Assembly: GCA_964350195.1 (NCBI GenBank)
Contig: CAYGJB010000003.1
Span: 1 to 64,000, forward strand
Direction of reading: 5' to 3'
Origin: JAJCZB01 sp964350195
GTDB taxonomy: Bacteria; Babelota; Babeliae; Babelales; Vermiphilaceae
DNA: 64,000 nucleotides
Part shown: piece by piece, positions 9,003 through 18,680 of the stretch
How the letters are laid out: every line of letters starts with the position of its first letter
Position numbering within the stretch: the first letter of the stretch is position 1
Position numbers and translations under genes: made by a program
The notes under the pieces: generated by a model
Told to the model about the DNA's origin: nothing
Databases searched by the model: none
Seen by the model: the letters and a program-made list of their open reading frames with translations, nothing else

Positions 9003-9599
9003 ATGATTCATACGATTATTGGCACTGTTGTCTCCTCGAGAAAGCAGCAAATAAGCATATCAATGGGCCCTATTAGTGTTGAATGTGCTGTACCAGATGA
9101 ATCCACTTTTCCGGTAGGTGCGCAAAAAACTATCTTTACTCATTTCCATTGGAATCAGGAGCAAGGTCCTTCGCTTTATGGCTTTGCTACTGAAGAAGAT
9201 AGAGCTGTGTTTACGCTTGTTATTGGATGCTCCGGAGTAGGGCCTCGTCTAGGGCTAGCGGTTATAGCTGATTTAGGAACGACTGAATTTATTGAGGCTG
9301 TGCAAACAAGCAATGAAAAAATGTTGAGTCAGGTGAGTGGTATCGGAGTAAAAAAAGCGGAGCAAATGATTGTACAGCTTAAGCACAAAGTGCAACAAAT
9401 GATAGATTCCGGTATGGCCGTTGCAAACTCTGGCCCAACCCATTTTAATACTGTGTCTGAGGCACTCAAGGCATTAAATTATTCTCGACCAGAAATTGCC
9501 AAAGCTTTGGAGTTTGTGCGAAGTAATCAAAGAGATTCTCAACAAACGTTTGATCAGTTAATGCGCCAGGCATTGTCATATCTATCAAAGCAATCCTAA
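9003..9599 (+). CDS. ruvA: Holliday junction helicase subunit RuvA
   Basis: RuvA binds Holliday junctions as a tetramer and recruits the RuvB motor for branch migration. The N-terminal OB-fold begins MIHTIIGTVVSS. Tandem helix-hairpin-helix motifs follow (GVGPRLGLAVIADLG near residues 78-92 and VSGIGVKKAEQMIVQLK near 113-130). The small C-terminal domain that contacts RuvB covers the last 50 residues (SEALKALNYSRPEIAKAL). Length (198) is normal. ruvB and ruvC are not adjacent. Confidence 0.95.
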   Translation: MIHTIIGTVVSSRKQQISISMGPISVECAVPDESTFPVGAQKTIFTHFHWNQEQGPSLYGFATEEDRAVFTLVIGCSGVGPRLGLAVIADLGTTEFIEAVQTSNEKMLSQVSGIGVKKAEQMIVQLKHKVQQMIDSGMAVANSGPTHFNTVSEALKALNYSRPEIAKALEFVRSNQRDSQQTFDQLMRQALSYLSKQS

Positions 9600-9661
9600 C
9601 AACATTACAAGCATTATAATTTTACAAACATTATTTTTTGGATGAAAAAGAGGATATATAC

Positions 9662-10981
9662 ATGACCGGTGTTTATGAATTTTTTGATTGGTTAAATAAT
9701 CACGTACTTGCCTTTCCTTCAATTGTTCTTTTTTTTGGCGTGAGTCTCATTCTTACATTGAAAACAGGATTTGTTCAGATAAGAGCTTTCCCTCGCTTTC
9801 TTAGATTGATTAAGGATGGTGTGAAGGAGGTTAAACATAAAAAGGGTGAAACTATTAATCCGTTTCATGCTCTTTTCGCTGCAATGGCTACTACAATTGG
9901 TATGGGAAATGTTGTAAGCCCTTCGCTCGCTATAATGATAGGTGGGCCAGGTGCTTTGTTTTGGCTTTTATTTTATATGTTTTTTGGGGCAGTTACCAAA
10001 TATGCGGAAGTTACATTCGCGCTTTCTACGCGTCAATTTCTTAAGGACGGGTTTGTGGTGGGTGGTCCTATTCAATATTTAAAATCAGTAGGTATCTGGC
10101 TTTCCAACTGGTATGGATATGTAATTATTTTTGTGATTGTAAGTTGGTCTGGTGGACAAGCTAATACGCTTGCAAATATTTTGGCTTTAGAAGGGGTTCC
10201 TCATTGGGTCGTAGGACTTGTATTAGCAGGATTTGTTTTACTTGCGCTTAGCGGTGGCTCAAAAAGGGTGGGTGATTTTGCAAGTAAGATGGTACCAATA
10301 ATGTTTATATTGTATGTAACGTTTGCTTTTTCAATTCTAGTTCGCAACCCTGCCGCGCTATTGACTGCGATAAAACAAATCTTTCAAAATGCTTTTAGCC
10401 CATCAGCAGCTGTGGGTGGTTTTTTTGGGGCTTCGGTTTTTAGAGCGGTTCGTGAAGGAATGTTTCGTGGATTATTCATTACTGAGGCAGGCTTAGGCAC
10501 CTCTTCGATTCCTCATGCGCTTGCGGATACTAAAAATCCTACAGATCAAGGTGTGCTTGCAATGGGATCTATTATTGCAGATGCATTTTTGTCTGCATTA
10601 TCAGGATTGTTAGTTTTGATTACTGGCATTTGGAGCCTTGGATCGTTTCGAAGTACGTTAATTTATGAAGTATTTAAGCTACATGCGCCAGGAATAGGGC
10701 AATATGTTTTACTGTTTAGTGTTACGTTGTTTGTGCTTACAACGGTGATGGGCAATACGCTTAATGGTATGCAAAGCTTTGGTATTTTAGTAAAAGATAA
10801 TAATGTACTGATGAAACTTTATATGGCTTTTAATCTTATAGTTATCTTTATCGGTGCATTAGTGCCAATGAAATTATTGTGGGATATTATGGATACATTG
10901 GTGATGTTTGTAGCGGTGCCAAATTTAATTGGTTTGCTAATACTGGCATTCAAGCAGCCGGAAGTTTTACGCTTTAAGTAG
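9662..10981 (+). CDS. AGCS-family sodium:amino acid symporter
   Basis: This is a secondary transporter of the alanine or glycine:cation symporter (AGCS) family, importing small neutral amino acids with Na+. It has about ten hydrophobic segments and the typical opening FPSIVLFFGVSLILTLKTGFVQIR. It also has conserved helical motifs such as ATTIGMGNVVSPSLAI and the late EAGLGTSSIPHA. I choose ATG 9662, with GAGGA seven bases upstream, over the earlier TTG 9638. Amino-acid import suits an organism that depends on a host. Its end overlaps the convergent ybeY by 15 bases. Confidence 0.9.
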   Translation: MTGVYEFFDWLNNHVLAFPSIVLFFGVSLILTLKTGFVQIRAFPRFLRLIKDGVKEVKHKKGETINPFHALFAAMATTIGMGNVVSPSLAIMIGGPGALFWLLFYMFFGAVTKYAEVTFALSTRQFLKDGFVVGGPIQYLKSVGIWLSNWYGYVIIFVIVSWSGGQANTLANILALEGVPHWVVGLVLAGFVLLALSGGSKRVGDFASKMVPIMFILYVTFAFSILVRNPAALLTAIKQIFQNAFSPSAAVGGFFGASVFRAVREGMFRGLFITEAGLGTSSIPHALADTKNPTDQGVLAMGSIIADAFLSALSGLLVLITGIWSLGSFRSTLIYEVFKLHAPGIGQYVLLFSVTLFVLTTVMGNTLNGMQSFGILVKDNNVLMKLYMAFNLIVIFIGALVPMKLLWDIMDTLVMFVAVPNLIGLLILAFKQPEVLRFK

Positions 10982-11416
10982 TGAAAGGAGCTCTTGTTCC
11001 TTTACTTTCATTATTTCGTAATCTTCATCCTTAATATGATCGTACCCAAGAAGATGGCAAATGCCATGCGCTAAAAGTATTTGCATGCGTTTTTCAAATG
11101 TTTGGTTCCATTGTTCAAGATCAGCTTTCACATACTCAAGCGAAATGATGATATCCCCTAAATTTTTTTGATCCTCGTTTTTAGCGTTGATTTTTTCACC
11201 CGCTTTGAGTTGTGAGTGAAAAGGAAACGAAAGAATATCAGTAGGCTTGTCTTTATTCCGATACTTTAAATTGTATTCTTTTATTTTTGCATTGTTTGTA
11301 AGCAGGATGCCTAAGTCAAAATCACTATATCCAAGATGTTTTAAAATGATTTCGACATTATGAGTTAACTGCTCGATATTAATTGATAGATTTTGCTTAT
11401 TTTTTAACGTTATCAT
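10967..11416 (-). CDS. ybeY: Endoribonuclease YbeY
   Basis: This is a zinc-dependent endoribonuclease of the UPF0054 family, acting in 16S rRNA 3'-end maturation and ribosome quality control. The metal site HGICHLLGYDH (H-x3-H-x5-H) is intact near residues 114-124, and the DILSFPF segment near 61-67 is also typical. Length (149) is normal. Its start lies inside the end of the upstream secreted-protein gene (20-base overlap), which suggests translational coupling in a valS-small gene-ybeY unit. Confidence 0.95.
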   Translation of the reverse strand: MITLKNKQNLSINIEQLTHNVEIILKHLGYSDFDLGILLTNNAKIKEYNLKYRNKDKPTDILSFPFHSQLKAGEKINAKNEDQKNLGDIIISLEYVKADLEQWNQTFEKRMQILLAHGICHLLGYDHIKDEDYEIMKVKEQELLSLLKA

Positions 11417-11822
11417 TTTCTCTCATCATAATACTGCTCAAAATTCTTTGCATTTTTTGAGGGCGCGCATCGCCAAGAAAAGAATTTTCTTTCTTTAGAT
11501 TAGTTATTTCTTCTATTGCTTTACTATAAAGCGATAGATTGAATTCAGCGTATTTCTCTTGTGATGAAATGTGTTCACCAAAGTTTTTCTCAAATGCTTC
11601 TGGGTTATGCTTTTCTATTGCTTGCCAACATTTATGATATGCATCAAAAAGTCCTAAAGATTTAAGTGATGGATTTTCACTTATAGGCCTGCACTTATCT
11701 AGCGATGTGCGCAGCGCAAAGGTGAGGCCGCTTTCTTCTTGTTCTTCTTTCATAGCATGAGATAAAGATGACCCAGCAAGAATAGGTAGTACAATGCTTA
11801 AAAGTATACGATTGCTGACCAT
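11397..11822 (-). CDS. Small exported protein, unknown
   Basis: This 141-residue protein has a Sec-type signal peptide (ILLSIVLPILAGSSLSHA, cleavage likely after SHA). The mature part is charged and helical, and I do not recognise the family. Its ATG lies inside the 3' end of valS (25-base overlap) and its end contains the start of ybeY, so the three genes form a tightly coupled unit. A weak GGAG precedes the start. Function cannot be inferred beyond export. Confidence 0.7.
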   Translation of the reverse strand: MVSNRILLSIVLPILAGSSLSHAMKEEQEESGLTFALRTSLDKCRPISENPSLKSLGLFDAYHKCWQAIEKHNPEAFEKNFGEHISSQEKYAEFNLSLYSKAIEEITNLKKENSFLGDARPQKMQRILSSIMMRENDNVKK

Positions 11823-14257
11823 TGTCCATTTTCTCCGATTAAACTGGATTCTATTTTTTTATCGCTAAAGGCAATTTTTTCTGCTTGAGTTATGCCTTTT
11901 AGTAGTTGTTCATAAGGTCTTAATAGCATGTCTAAATTTTTTTCAGACACAATTATAAGCGATGTGAGAGGTATCTTAAGTGAAAGTTGTTTATTTGTCT
12001 TTAATTTTCTTACTTCAGTAACAATATGGATGATTACTTTCATTGTTTTTTGAGCAGATTTGAATGGCATACTTTTTTGAATAGTTTCAAATCTTGTTTG
12101 ATGAATCGAGCTGACTTCAATATTCTTTTTATAAAGCTCCTTATAAATAGCTTCTGTAATATAGGGCAAATAAGGAGCAAAGAGCTGTAATAATCGAAGG
12201 CCTACTGAATAAAGAGTCCATTTCGTTGCCTCAACTTCTTGTTGAGAATACTCCTCAGGATTAAATAGCTGATTTTTTATAAGTTCTAAATAATTATCGC
12301 AAAAATCTGTCCAAAAAAATTGTTCTATCGTTTGCAATGCAAGTCCAAACTCATGTTTTTGAAAGTATTCTTGATATCTTTCAAACACAGCACTGATTGC
12401 ATCTAAGAGCCATTCGTTTACGACACCCAACTTTTGTGGATGAGTACTATCAGGCTTGAAATTTTGTAGGTGTGGCTCTGCGAAGCGAAATGCGTTCCAC
12501 ATTTTGGTTACAAGTTTTTGCCCAATTTTAAGTTGCGATTCAGAAAACGAGATATCATGTCCTAAGCTTCCTGAAGCAGTCCAATAGCGAACCACATCGG
12601 CAGAATAGTTTTTAAGTAAATTTTCTGGAGCGAGGGGATTGTTGCCTTTTGATTTAGATATTTTTTCTTTTTCTCCGCTAAGTACATGGCCGGAAATCAC
12701 AATTTCTTTCCATGGAATAGACTTATTGTGCATCCACGTTTTGATAATTGTATAGAAAGCCCATGTGCGAATAATATCATGTGCCTGAGGGCGCATTCCC
12801 ATTGGAATATAGTTCATAACTTTTTCATCAAAAGGGTTGGCGTTGGGATTGAGTAGATTGTACGTAATGTATGGAGTTAAGCTTGAACTGTTCCAAGTAT
12901 CCATTACGTCGGTATCGGCAACAATATTTTCGCTTTTGCATTGTGAGCATGCTTTGCCAGGATAGGACGTTTCTTGAGGATCAATAGGAAGATCTTTCTC
13001 TTGTGGGAACAATAGAGCATCACAATCTTTGCAATGCCATACAGGAAATGGTATTCCATAAAAGCGTTGGCGAGAGATGCACCAATCCCATTTTACATTT
13101 TCTACCCAGTTGATATACCTGGATTTCATAAACTGAGGATACCATTTGATTTCATTAGCAAGCTCAATAAATTTTTGCTTATGTTCTAAGATATTTATAA
13201 ACCATTGCGTGAGAACAATATATTCAATTTCTTTTTTGCATCGCTCATGAACATTTACAGCGTGGGTAATTGGTTTTTGGTCTACGATCAAGTTATGAGC
13301 TTTGAGCTCTTCAATAATTTTCTCTCGCGCTGCATGCGCTTTCAATCCAGAAAGAATTCCTGTTTCTGGTATCCAATTGCCATCAAGCCCAATTGAAAGG
13401 CGCAGTGGCAGTTTGTGCTTTTTATACCAATGAATGTCTGTTTGATCTCCAAAAGTAGAAACCATTACAAGCCCTGTTCCTTTTGCTGGATTAGCGAGCT
13501 CATCTTCATAAATTGGAATTTCGGTATTAAAAATTGGCACAAAAGCCTTAGTTCCCTTTAGGTGCTTATATCGATTATCTTCTGGATGATATAGAAGAGC
13601 GCTTGTGGAATATAAAAGTTCTGGGCGTGTAGTTCCAATAACAAGGTCGCTGCCATCTTTGGCTTTAAAAATTATGTTATTAAAAAAAGATGGAGTCTCT
13701 TTATCGTCAAGTTCCGCTTGGGCGACGGTAGTACGACAGGCAGTACAATAAAGAGCCGGCTCATCTTTTCGGTAAATGAATCTATTTTTATAAAGTTTTA
13801 AAAAAGAAAGTTGTGATATCCGGCGAGATTCTTTTGAGATAGTTGAGTACCAAAAATCCCAATCAACAGAGAGTCCCATTTGCTGCCAAAGTTTTTTAAA
13901 CTCAAGCTCAGCATCTTTGGTTTGCTCTAAACATAGCTCAATGAATTTTGAGCGACCAAGCTCATGTGGGCGTACTTTGCATTTCTTTTCTACATATTTT
14001 TCAGTAGGTAAGCCATTATCATCAAAGCCAAATGGATAAAATACTGAATAGCCGCTCATGCGCTTATATCGAGCAGTAATATCAGTTTGGGTATAAGAGA
14101 ATATGTGGCCAATATGCAGTGATCCCGAGACAGTAGGCGGTGGTGTATCGACGCTAAATAACTCGCCGGGATTATTGCTAATGCTGTAGGTTTTATTTTG
14201 TTCCCATTGTTTTTGAAGGTCAGCCTCATTGGCGATATTATTGTATCTTTTTTCCAT
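11798..14257 (-). CDS. valS: Valyl-tRNA synthetase, archaeal/rickettsial type
   Basis: This class I synthetase charges tRNA-Val. HIGH is exact at residues 48-51 (SLHIGHIF) and the KMSKS loop reads KISKS at 532-536. The CP1 editing domain (GTTRPELLYST) follows a CTAC segment near 171-174, and a zinc-ribbon-like pair is seen at CKDC (about 409-412) and CSQC (437-440). The opening VDTPPPTVSGSLHIGH, the VDWDFWYSTISKESRRISQ stretch and the 819-residue length recall the compact ValRS of Rickettsiales and archaea, not the usual longer bacterial enzyme with its coiled-coil tail. That resemblance is from memory of the families. Confidence 0.95.
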   Translation of the reverse strand: MEKRYNNIANEADLQKQWEQNKTYSISNNPGELFSVDTPPPTVSGSLHIGHIFSYTQTDITARYKRMSGYSVFYPFGFDDNGLPTEKYVEKKCKVRPHELGRSKFIELCLEQTKDAELEFKKLWQQMGLSVDWDFWYSTISKESRRISQLSFLKLYKNRFIYRKDEPALYCTACRTTVAQAELDDKETPSFFNNIIFKAKDGSDLVIGTTRPELLYSTSALLYHPEDNRYKHLKGTKAFVPIFNTEIPIYEDELANPAKGTGLVMVSTFGDQTDIHWYKKHKLPLRLSIGLDGNWIPETGILSGLKAHAAREKIIEELKAHNLIVDQKPITHAVNVHERCKKEIEYIVLTQWFINILEHKQKFIELANEIKWYPQFMKSRYINWVENVKWDWCISRQRFYGIPFPVWHCKDCDALLFPQEKDLPIDPQETSYPGKACSQCKSENIVADTDVMDTWNSSSLTPYITYNLLNPNANPFDEKVMNYIPMGMRPQAHDIIRTWAFYTIIKTWMHNKSIPWKEIVISGHVLSGEKEKISKSKGNNPLAPENLLKNYSADVVRYWTASGSLGHDISFSESQLKIGQKLVTKMWNAFRFAEPHLQNFKPDSTHPQKLGVVNEWLLDAISAVFERYQEYFQKHEFGLALQTIEQFFWTDFCDNYLELIKNQLFNPEEYSQQEVEATKWTLYSVGLRLLQLFAPYLPYITEAIYKELYKKNIEVSSIHQTRFETIQKSMPFKSAQKTMKVIIHIVTEVRKLKTNKQLSLKIPLTSLIIVSEKNLDMLLRPYEQLLKGITQAEKIAFSDKKIESSLIGENGQWSAIVYF

Positions 14258-14354
14258 AATAATACTCTTTGAGTGGTTTGTTTTTCTCAGAGTACAAGAA
14301 AATGGCTTTCTTGGCTAAAAAGCCGTTGACTAACCTATTCAACCTCAGCTTTGC

Positions 14355-16592
14355 TTAGCTCATGTGATAATGCTGATTTAGTTCCGCAAGTGCTGTTTTT
14401 ACTGTCTGCTTAGCATCTTCGGGAATGTTTCTGGTTAGCAGCTCCTGAAGCGTGCGCTTAGCCATTAATGGATTGCCAATTTTTTCATAGCATGCAGCAA
14501 TACGGATATAAAGGTTGGGTGAAATGGCAGGATTATGCTTTAGGCGCTCAAATGTTTTAAGTGCCTCTACCGTTTTTCCTTGGCCGAAGTAGGTCTCTGC
14601 AAGATTGTACCAAAGCTTACTGTCGCTTGGATTTTTTTGAAGCATATATTGATATGCTTCAGCAGCTTCATCAAACCTTTGAGCCATATAACAAGCATTG
14701 GCTAGGCTAAATGCGGCATCTTCGTTATTTGGATTGTACTCGAGAGTTTTTTTGCAGGCAAAGATGGCATCATCATATTTTTTTAAGAATAGGCTACATT
14801 TTGCAAATCCATAAAACCCTGCTTCGTTATCAAGATCCGCTTCCATGCAAGCTTTTCTAAATGATTGCCATGCGAGCTCGGGCTCACCTTCTTCCATCAA
14901 AAGGCGGCCAGTATTAAAGTGCGCTTTGCCATAGTGAGGGCGTAAACGTAGTGCGACGGCGAGTGCTCGCTTTGCTTGTTCATAATCCTTTTTCTCGATC
15001 ATAAATGAAGCGATGTTATTATAAGCTTCAGGGTAATAAGGATTTATTTTTAAGCTTAGCTGTAATGTTTCGATAGCGCGATCTAGTTGATGAGTGGCTG
15101 CATAGGCAACAGCAAGATTGTTGTACGGATCACGATAATTTTTATCCATACTAATCGCATGCTTAAAGTAAGGAATCGCTTCAGCAAATTTTCCCAACTT
15201 TTGAGAAAGCTCTACTCCATAATTATTGTAAGCTCGTGCTTTTCCCGGTGCATTATCTACAATGTTTGCCCAAAAATCGATACCGGATCGCCACACGGTA
15301 TTACGATTTATGGTGCCTACTGCGAGTATGCCACTGACCAATGTTACTAAAACATAGGGAAGCTTAAAATGTTCTGAAAACTTTTTGATGGTTTTGCTAC
15401 GCCAAGTAATGTATTCGTAAAGCTTAACGAGAGCTGCAGTTATGATAAAAAGCCAACCAAATGATGCGAGATATGTTTTGTAATCAACGAGTAGCTCTGG
15501 CGAAGGAATAATGCTTGAGCGAGGAATAATATTGATTGCAAACCAGAGCATAGCAAAGCCTATGATATGTGTTTTTTGGCGTTTTAAAATTTTATAAACA
15601 GTAAAGCTGATTAAGAGCAATGCGATTAGAGGGAAAAAACAATCGGGAGAGAAAAAGCTTTTTACCATTACCCAATCGTACTCTACGCTAATATGGAATG
15701 GCCATAAAAAAATCCAGAAGTAATGAAGAATTACTTTAAATTGAGAAATAAAAAAATGAAGTGGCTTAATTGTTTGGTTGGGATCGGGAGTAATTACATT
15801 GCCAAGATTGTTACCCACCTCCATTTTTAGCCCAAAAAGCTCAATGAAAAAGTTGGGCTTTAAAAAATAGAGATAAAAACCGAAAACGATAACAATATTT
15901 GCAGTATGCATCAACCATCTGCTTTTGAATGATTCCATTGATCCTTGAGCTACAAAAAACCAATCCACTAAGGCAACAAGTAGAGGAGCAACAATCGCAA
16001 TCTCTTTACTACCAGTAGAAAATGCTGCAAGCACAAAAAAAATTACCGTGAAGATGTACCGAGCAAAAGTCTTACTACAATATGATCGTAGTAAAAAAAA
16101 GAATGTCATAAGCAGGGTGAATAGTGCGGACATGCCCTCAAGTTGGCCTTGAATCACATAAGAAACAGTTTGGGTTTGTACGGGATGAAGAAGAAAAAGA
16201 AGTGCGGTAACAAACGATAGAGCAAACGATCTTCTTTTGTAGAATGTGCCACGGGGCATTCTTCTAAGAATCATTATTAAAATGGCAAAAATGAGTATGC
16301 CGTTTGATGCATGAATAAGAACATTTCCCACTCGGTAAGTAAACGGCTGAAATTTGCCTAGTTTATAATGCAAAGAGTTTATCCAGTAGCTGATCCAACG
16401 AGTTCCAGAAAAAAGGAGATCATAAAAGGAATAATGTCTGATCTGAAAGTGCTTAGTTATATTTGCGATGTCATCAAACTGAAAATCATAATTAACTGAA
16501 GGGTAGTAAGCGAGTCCGGTTATAAGTGCTAAAATGAAGGGAGGGATGATGCGGTATAAAAAGGGTAATTGTTGATCCTGTCGCTGTTCCAT
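14355..16592 (-). CDS. TMTC-like GT-C membrane protein with TPR repeats
   Basis: This 745-residue protein has about ten to twelve transmembrane helices in residues 15-430 and a TPR array from about 450 to the end (for example PYFKHAISMDKNYRDPYNNLAVAY and AIFACKKTLEYNPNNEDA). The membrane part has hallmarks of the TMTC/GT-C group: an early loop with a DFQFDD acidic motif and the HPVQTQTVSYVIQGQLEGM segment. Relatives transfer a sugar from a polyprenyl phosphate carrier to proteins. The TPRs would lie on the extracytoplasmic side. A good Shine-Dalgarno (AAAGGAG) precedes ATG. Donor and substrate are unknown. Confidence 0.75.
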   Translation of the reverse strand: MEQRQDQQLPFLYRIIPPFILALITGLAYYPSVNYDFQFDDIANITKHFQIRHYSFYDLLFSGTRWISYWINSLHYKLGKFQPFTYRVGNVLIHASNGILIFAILIMILRRMPRGTFYKRRSFALSFVTALLFLLHPVQTQTVSYVIQGQLEGMSALFTLLMTFFFLLRSYCSKTFARYIFTVIFFVLAAFSTGSKEIAIVAPLLVALVDWFFVAQGSMESFKSRWLMHTANIVIVFGFYLYFLKPNFFIELFGLKMEVGNNLGNVITPDPNQTIKPLHFFISQFKVILHYFWIFLWPFHISVEYDWVMVKSFFSPDCFFPLIALLLISFTVYKILKRQKTHIIGFAMLWFAINIIPRSSIIPSPELLVDYKTYLASFGWLFIITAALVKLYEYITWRSKTIKKFSEHFKLPYVLVTLVSGILAVGTINRNTVWRSGIDFWANIVDNAPGKARAYNNYGVELSQKLGKFAEAIPYFKHAISMDKNYRDPYNNLAVAYAATHQLDRAIETLQLSLKINPYYPEAYNNIASFMIEKKDYEQAKRALAVALRLRPHYGKAHFNTGRLLMEEGEPELAWQSFRKACMEADLDNEAGFYGFAKCSLFLKKYDDAIFACKKTLEYNPNNEDAAFSLANACYMAQRFDEAAEAYQYMLQKNPSDSKLWYNLAETYFGQGKTVEALKTFERLKHNPAISPNLYIRIAACYEKIGNPLMAKRTLQELLTRNIPEDAKQTVKTALAELNQHYHMS

Positions 16593-16694
16593 TATACTCC
16601 TTTAAAATAATTACTCTTTTTTATTGACGCACTATTCTAGCAAAGGCAGGTTCTTTGTGAAGCGGTTGCTCTTTCTGGCTTACCGGTCCTTTTA

Positions 16695-16723
16695 TTGACC
16701 GTTTATCCTATTTTGCATAGACT
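16695..16723 (+). promoter_or_regulatory. Candidate promoter for membrane protein-tyrS unit
   Basis: TTGACC (16695-16700) and TAGACT (16718-16723) have 17-base spacing, about 36 bases upstream of the ATG at 16759. Confidence 0.5.
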
Positions 16724-16758
16724 GCACTATTATGAATCTTAGCTTTTAGAGGCTTTTT

Positions 16759-17475
16759 ATGCTTAATTTGAGAAGCACAGAACTGATAATCACCCTTATT
16801 ACTTTTTTTCTTGCATATGCGTTTGCTGTTACAATAGCTGGAGCATTTAGGGCTTTAATAGCTGAAAAAATGGGAGATGACACTGCAGAATCGATGGGAT
16901 TAGTTTCACTCAACCCGCTAGTACATATTGATTTAATAGGCTTATTTTTCTTGTTTGTATTCTTCTTTGGATGGGGCAGGTATGTGCCAATTAATCATTT
17001 AAATATTGAAGATCCATGGCGTCGTCTTAAAATCACATTGGCTTACCTTGCCGATACTGCAGCCTATTTTGTGTCAGCTTTAATTGGATTAACGGTTTTG
17101 ATAATTGCAGTAGGTCCTAGAATGCTTCTTGTGGCGCAACAAATGCTTGTATGTAAACAAAATATGACACACTATTTTCTAGTAACAAGCTGTCCGATGC
17201 TTTCTTCCATGACAATCACTCTTTCATTTATAATTATCGCTTATGTGTATCTGAATGTGGTTCTTGGTGTGCTTACTTTTATTTTGAACACTTTTAGTCT
17301 TGGTGTTTTTTACGTGGTCGATCGTGCGCATGGTCACAAAGAGATAAACCATTATCTTATTCTTTTGATTCCTATAATTTTTATAATTCTCTTTTCTGAG
17401 CCGATGCGACTTTTAACTATTCAACTCATTTCAGCAGCTGGCTTTGCAATTAGTCGAGCTGTTGGTTTGGCATAA
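16759..17475 (+). CDS. Site-2-protease-like membrane protein lacking the active site
   Basis: This 238-residue protein has about six transmembrane helices. It matches the M50 site-2 protease layout seen in genes of the FGWAKPVPVN type: a MGDDTAES segment, then LNPLVHIDLIG, then FGWGRYVPIN. The zinc-binding HExxH expected just before the GD motif is replaced by AGAFR (residues 27-31), so both His and the Glu are gone, and I see no later LDG metal-ligand motif. It is therefore probably an inactive homologue (a chaperone or substrate binder), not a protease. It is followed 12 bases later by tyrS and shares its promoter. Confidence 0.7.
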   Translation: MLNLRSTELIITLITFFLAYAFAVTIAGAFRALIAEKMGDDTAESMGLVSLNPLVHIDLIGLFFLFVFFFGWGRYVPINHLNIEDPWRRLKITLAYLADTAAYFVSALIGLTVLIIAVGPRMLLVAQQMLVCKQNMTHYFLVTSCPMLSSMTITLSFIIIAYVYLNVVLGVLTFILNTFSLGVFYVVDRAHGHKEINHYLILLIPIIFIILFSEPMRLLTIQLISAAGFAISRAVGLA

Positions 17476-17487
17476 CTAGGTAGTACC

Positions 17488-18678
17488 ATGAAAAAAGATG
17501 CTTTAGAGAAAATCACGCAAGGCACAGACAAAGTAATTCCACTTGAGGCTATGAAAAAGAAGCTATCAAAAGAGAAACCTCTAAAGATAAAGCTTGGCAT
17601 GGACCCAACATCTCCCGATTTGCATTTAGGGCATGCTGTGGTGCTTTCAAAGTTGAAAGACTTTCAAGATCTTGGCCATGAAGTTATTTTTTTGATAGGT
17701 GACTTTACTACTAAAATAGGTGATCCTAGTGGACGCTCCAAAATGCGACCGCCTCTTTCTGATAAGCAGATAGAGAGCAACATGAAAACCTATTTTGAGC
17801 AAGTGGGTAAAATCCTTGACTCTAAAAAAATAACTATTAGATACAATTCTGAGTGGTTATCGAAGATTTCAATGGCTAATTTGATAAAAATTGCAGCAAA
17901 AGTAACGGTTGCTCGTCTTATAGAACGAGATGATTTTGCAAAGCGCCTCAAGGAGCATCAGCCAATTAACTTTCATGAACTTTTATACCCAATATTTCAG
18001 GGCTATGATTCGGTTGTGCTTGATGCTGATGTGGAGCTTGGTGGTACCGATCAAACATTCAATTTACTTATGGGTCGATTTTTGCAAGAGCAGTTTGGTA
18101 AAGAGCCACAAGTGGTTATCACGGTTCCGTTGCTTGAAGGGCTTGATGGTACACAGAAAATGTCTAAATCGCTTGGCAACGCTATTGGCTTAGCTGAGCC
18201 AGCGTCAGAAGTATTTGGTAAGTTGATGTCTATCTCAGATGAGTTAATGTGGCGTTATCTTGGGCTTCTTCTTTCTAAATCAGAAATTCAAATAGCCGAC
18301 ATGAAAAGAAAAGTAGCGGATAGTTCACTGCATCCAATGGCATTAAAAAAAGATATGGCTCATCAGATTATTTCAAAGTTCTGGTCTATACAAGAAGCTA
18401 ATCAGGCTCAAGAGTCTTTTGAATCAATATTCCAAAAAAAAGATTATTCAAAAGCGCAAACAGTAAAAGTTCCATCAGGTACAGCTAACCCTGTCTGGAT
18501 CGTTGAGCTATTAAAGCAGATCGGTGCAATCAAAAGCTCTTCAGAGGCAAAACGTCTTATCGAATCAAAAGCTGTTTTGGTTGACGGAGAAGCAATAGCA
18601 GATTTTAAGACAGAAATTGCTTGGAAGCCTGCTATGACTATAAGAGTAGGCAAACATCGTATTTATCAACTCGATTGA
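17488..18678 (+). CDS. tyrS: Tyrosyl-tRNA synthetase
   Basis: This class I enzyme attaches tyrosine to tRNA-Tyr. The HIGH motif reads HLGH at residues 46-49. The family motif GDFTTKIGDPSGRSKMRP follows, and KMSKS is exact in the GTQKMSKSLGN segment near residue 228. The C-terminal S4 RNA-binding domain covers roughly 330-396. The sequence style is that of the second TyrRS type (TyrZ-like), with HLGH. Start ATG 17488 has AGGTAG upstream. Confidence 0.95.
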   Translation: MKKDALEKITQGTDKVIPLEAMKKKLSKEKPLKIKLGMDPTSPDLHLGHAVVLSKLKDFQDLGHEVIFLIGDFTTKIGDPSGRSKMRPPLSDKQIESNMKTYFEQVGKILDSKKITIRYNSEWLSKISMANLIKIAAKVTVARLIERDDFAKRLKEHQPINFHELLYPIFQGYDSVVLDADVELGGTDQTFNLLMGRFLQEQFGKEPQVVITVPLLEGLDGTQKMSKSLGNAIGLAEPASEVFGKLMSISDELMWRYLGLLLSKSEIQIADMKRKVADSSLHPMALKKDMAHQIISKFWSIQEANQAQESFESIFQKKDYSKAQTVKVPSGTANPVWIVELLKQIGAIKSSSEAKRLIESKAVLVDGEAIADFKTEIAWKPAMTIRVGKHRIYQLD

Positions 18679-18680
18679 TT

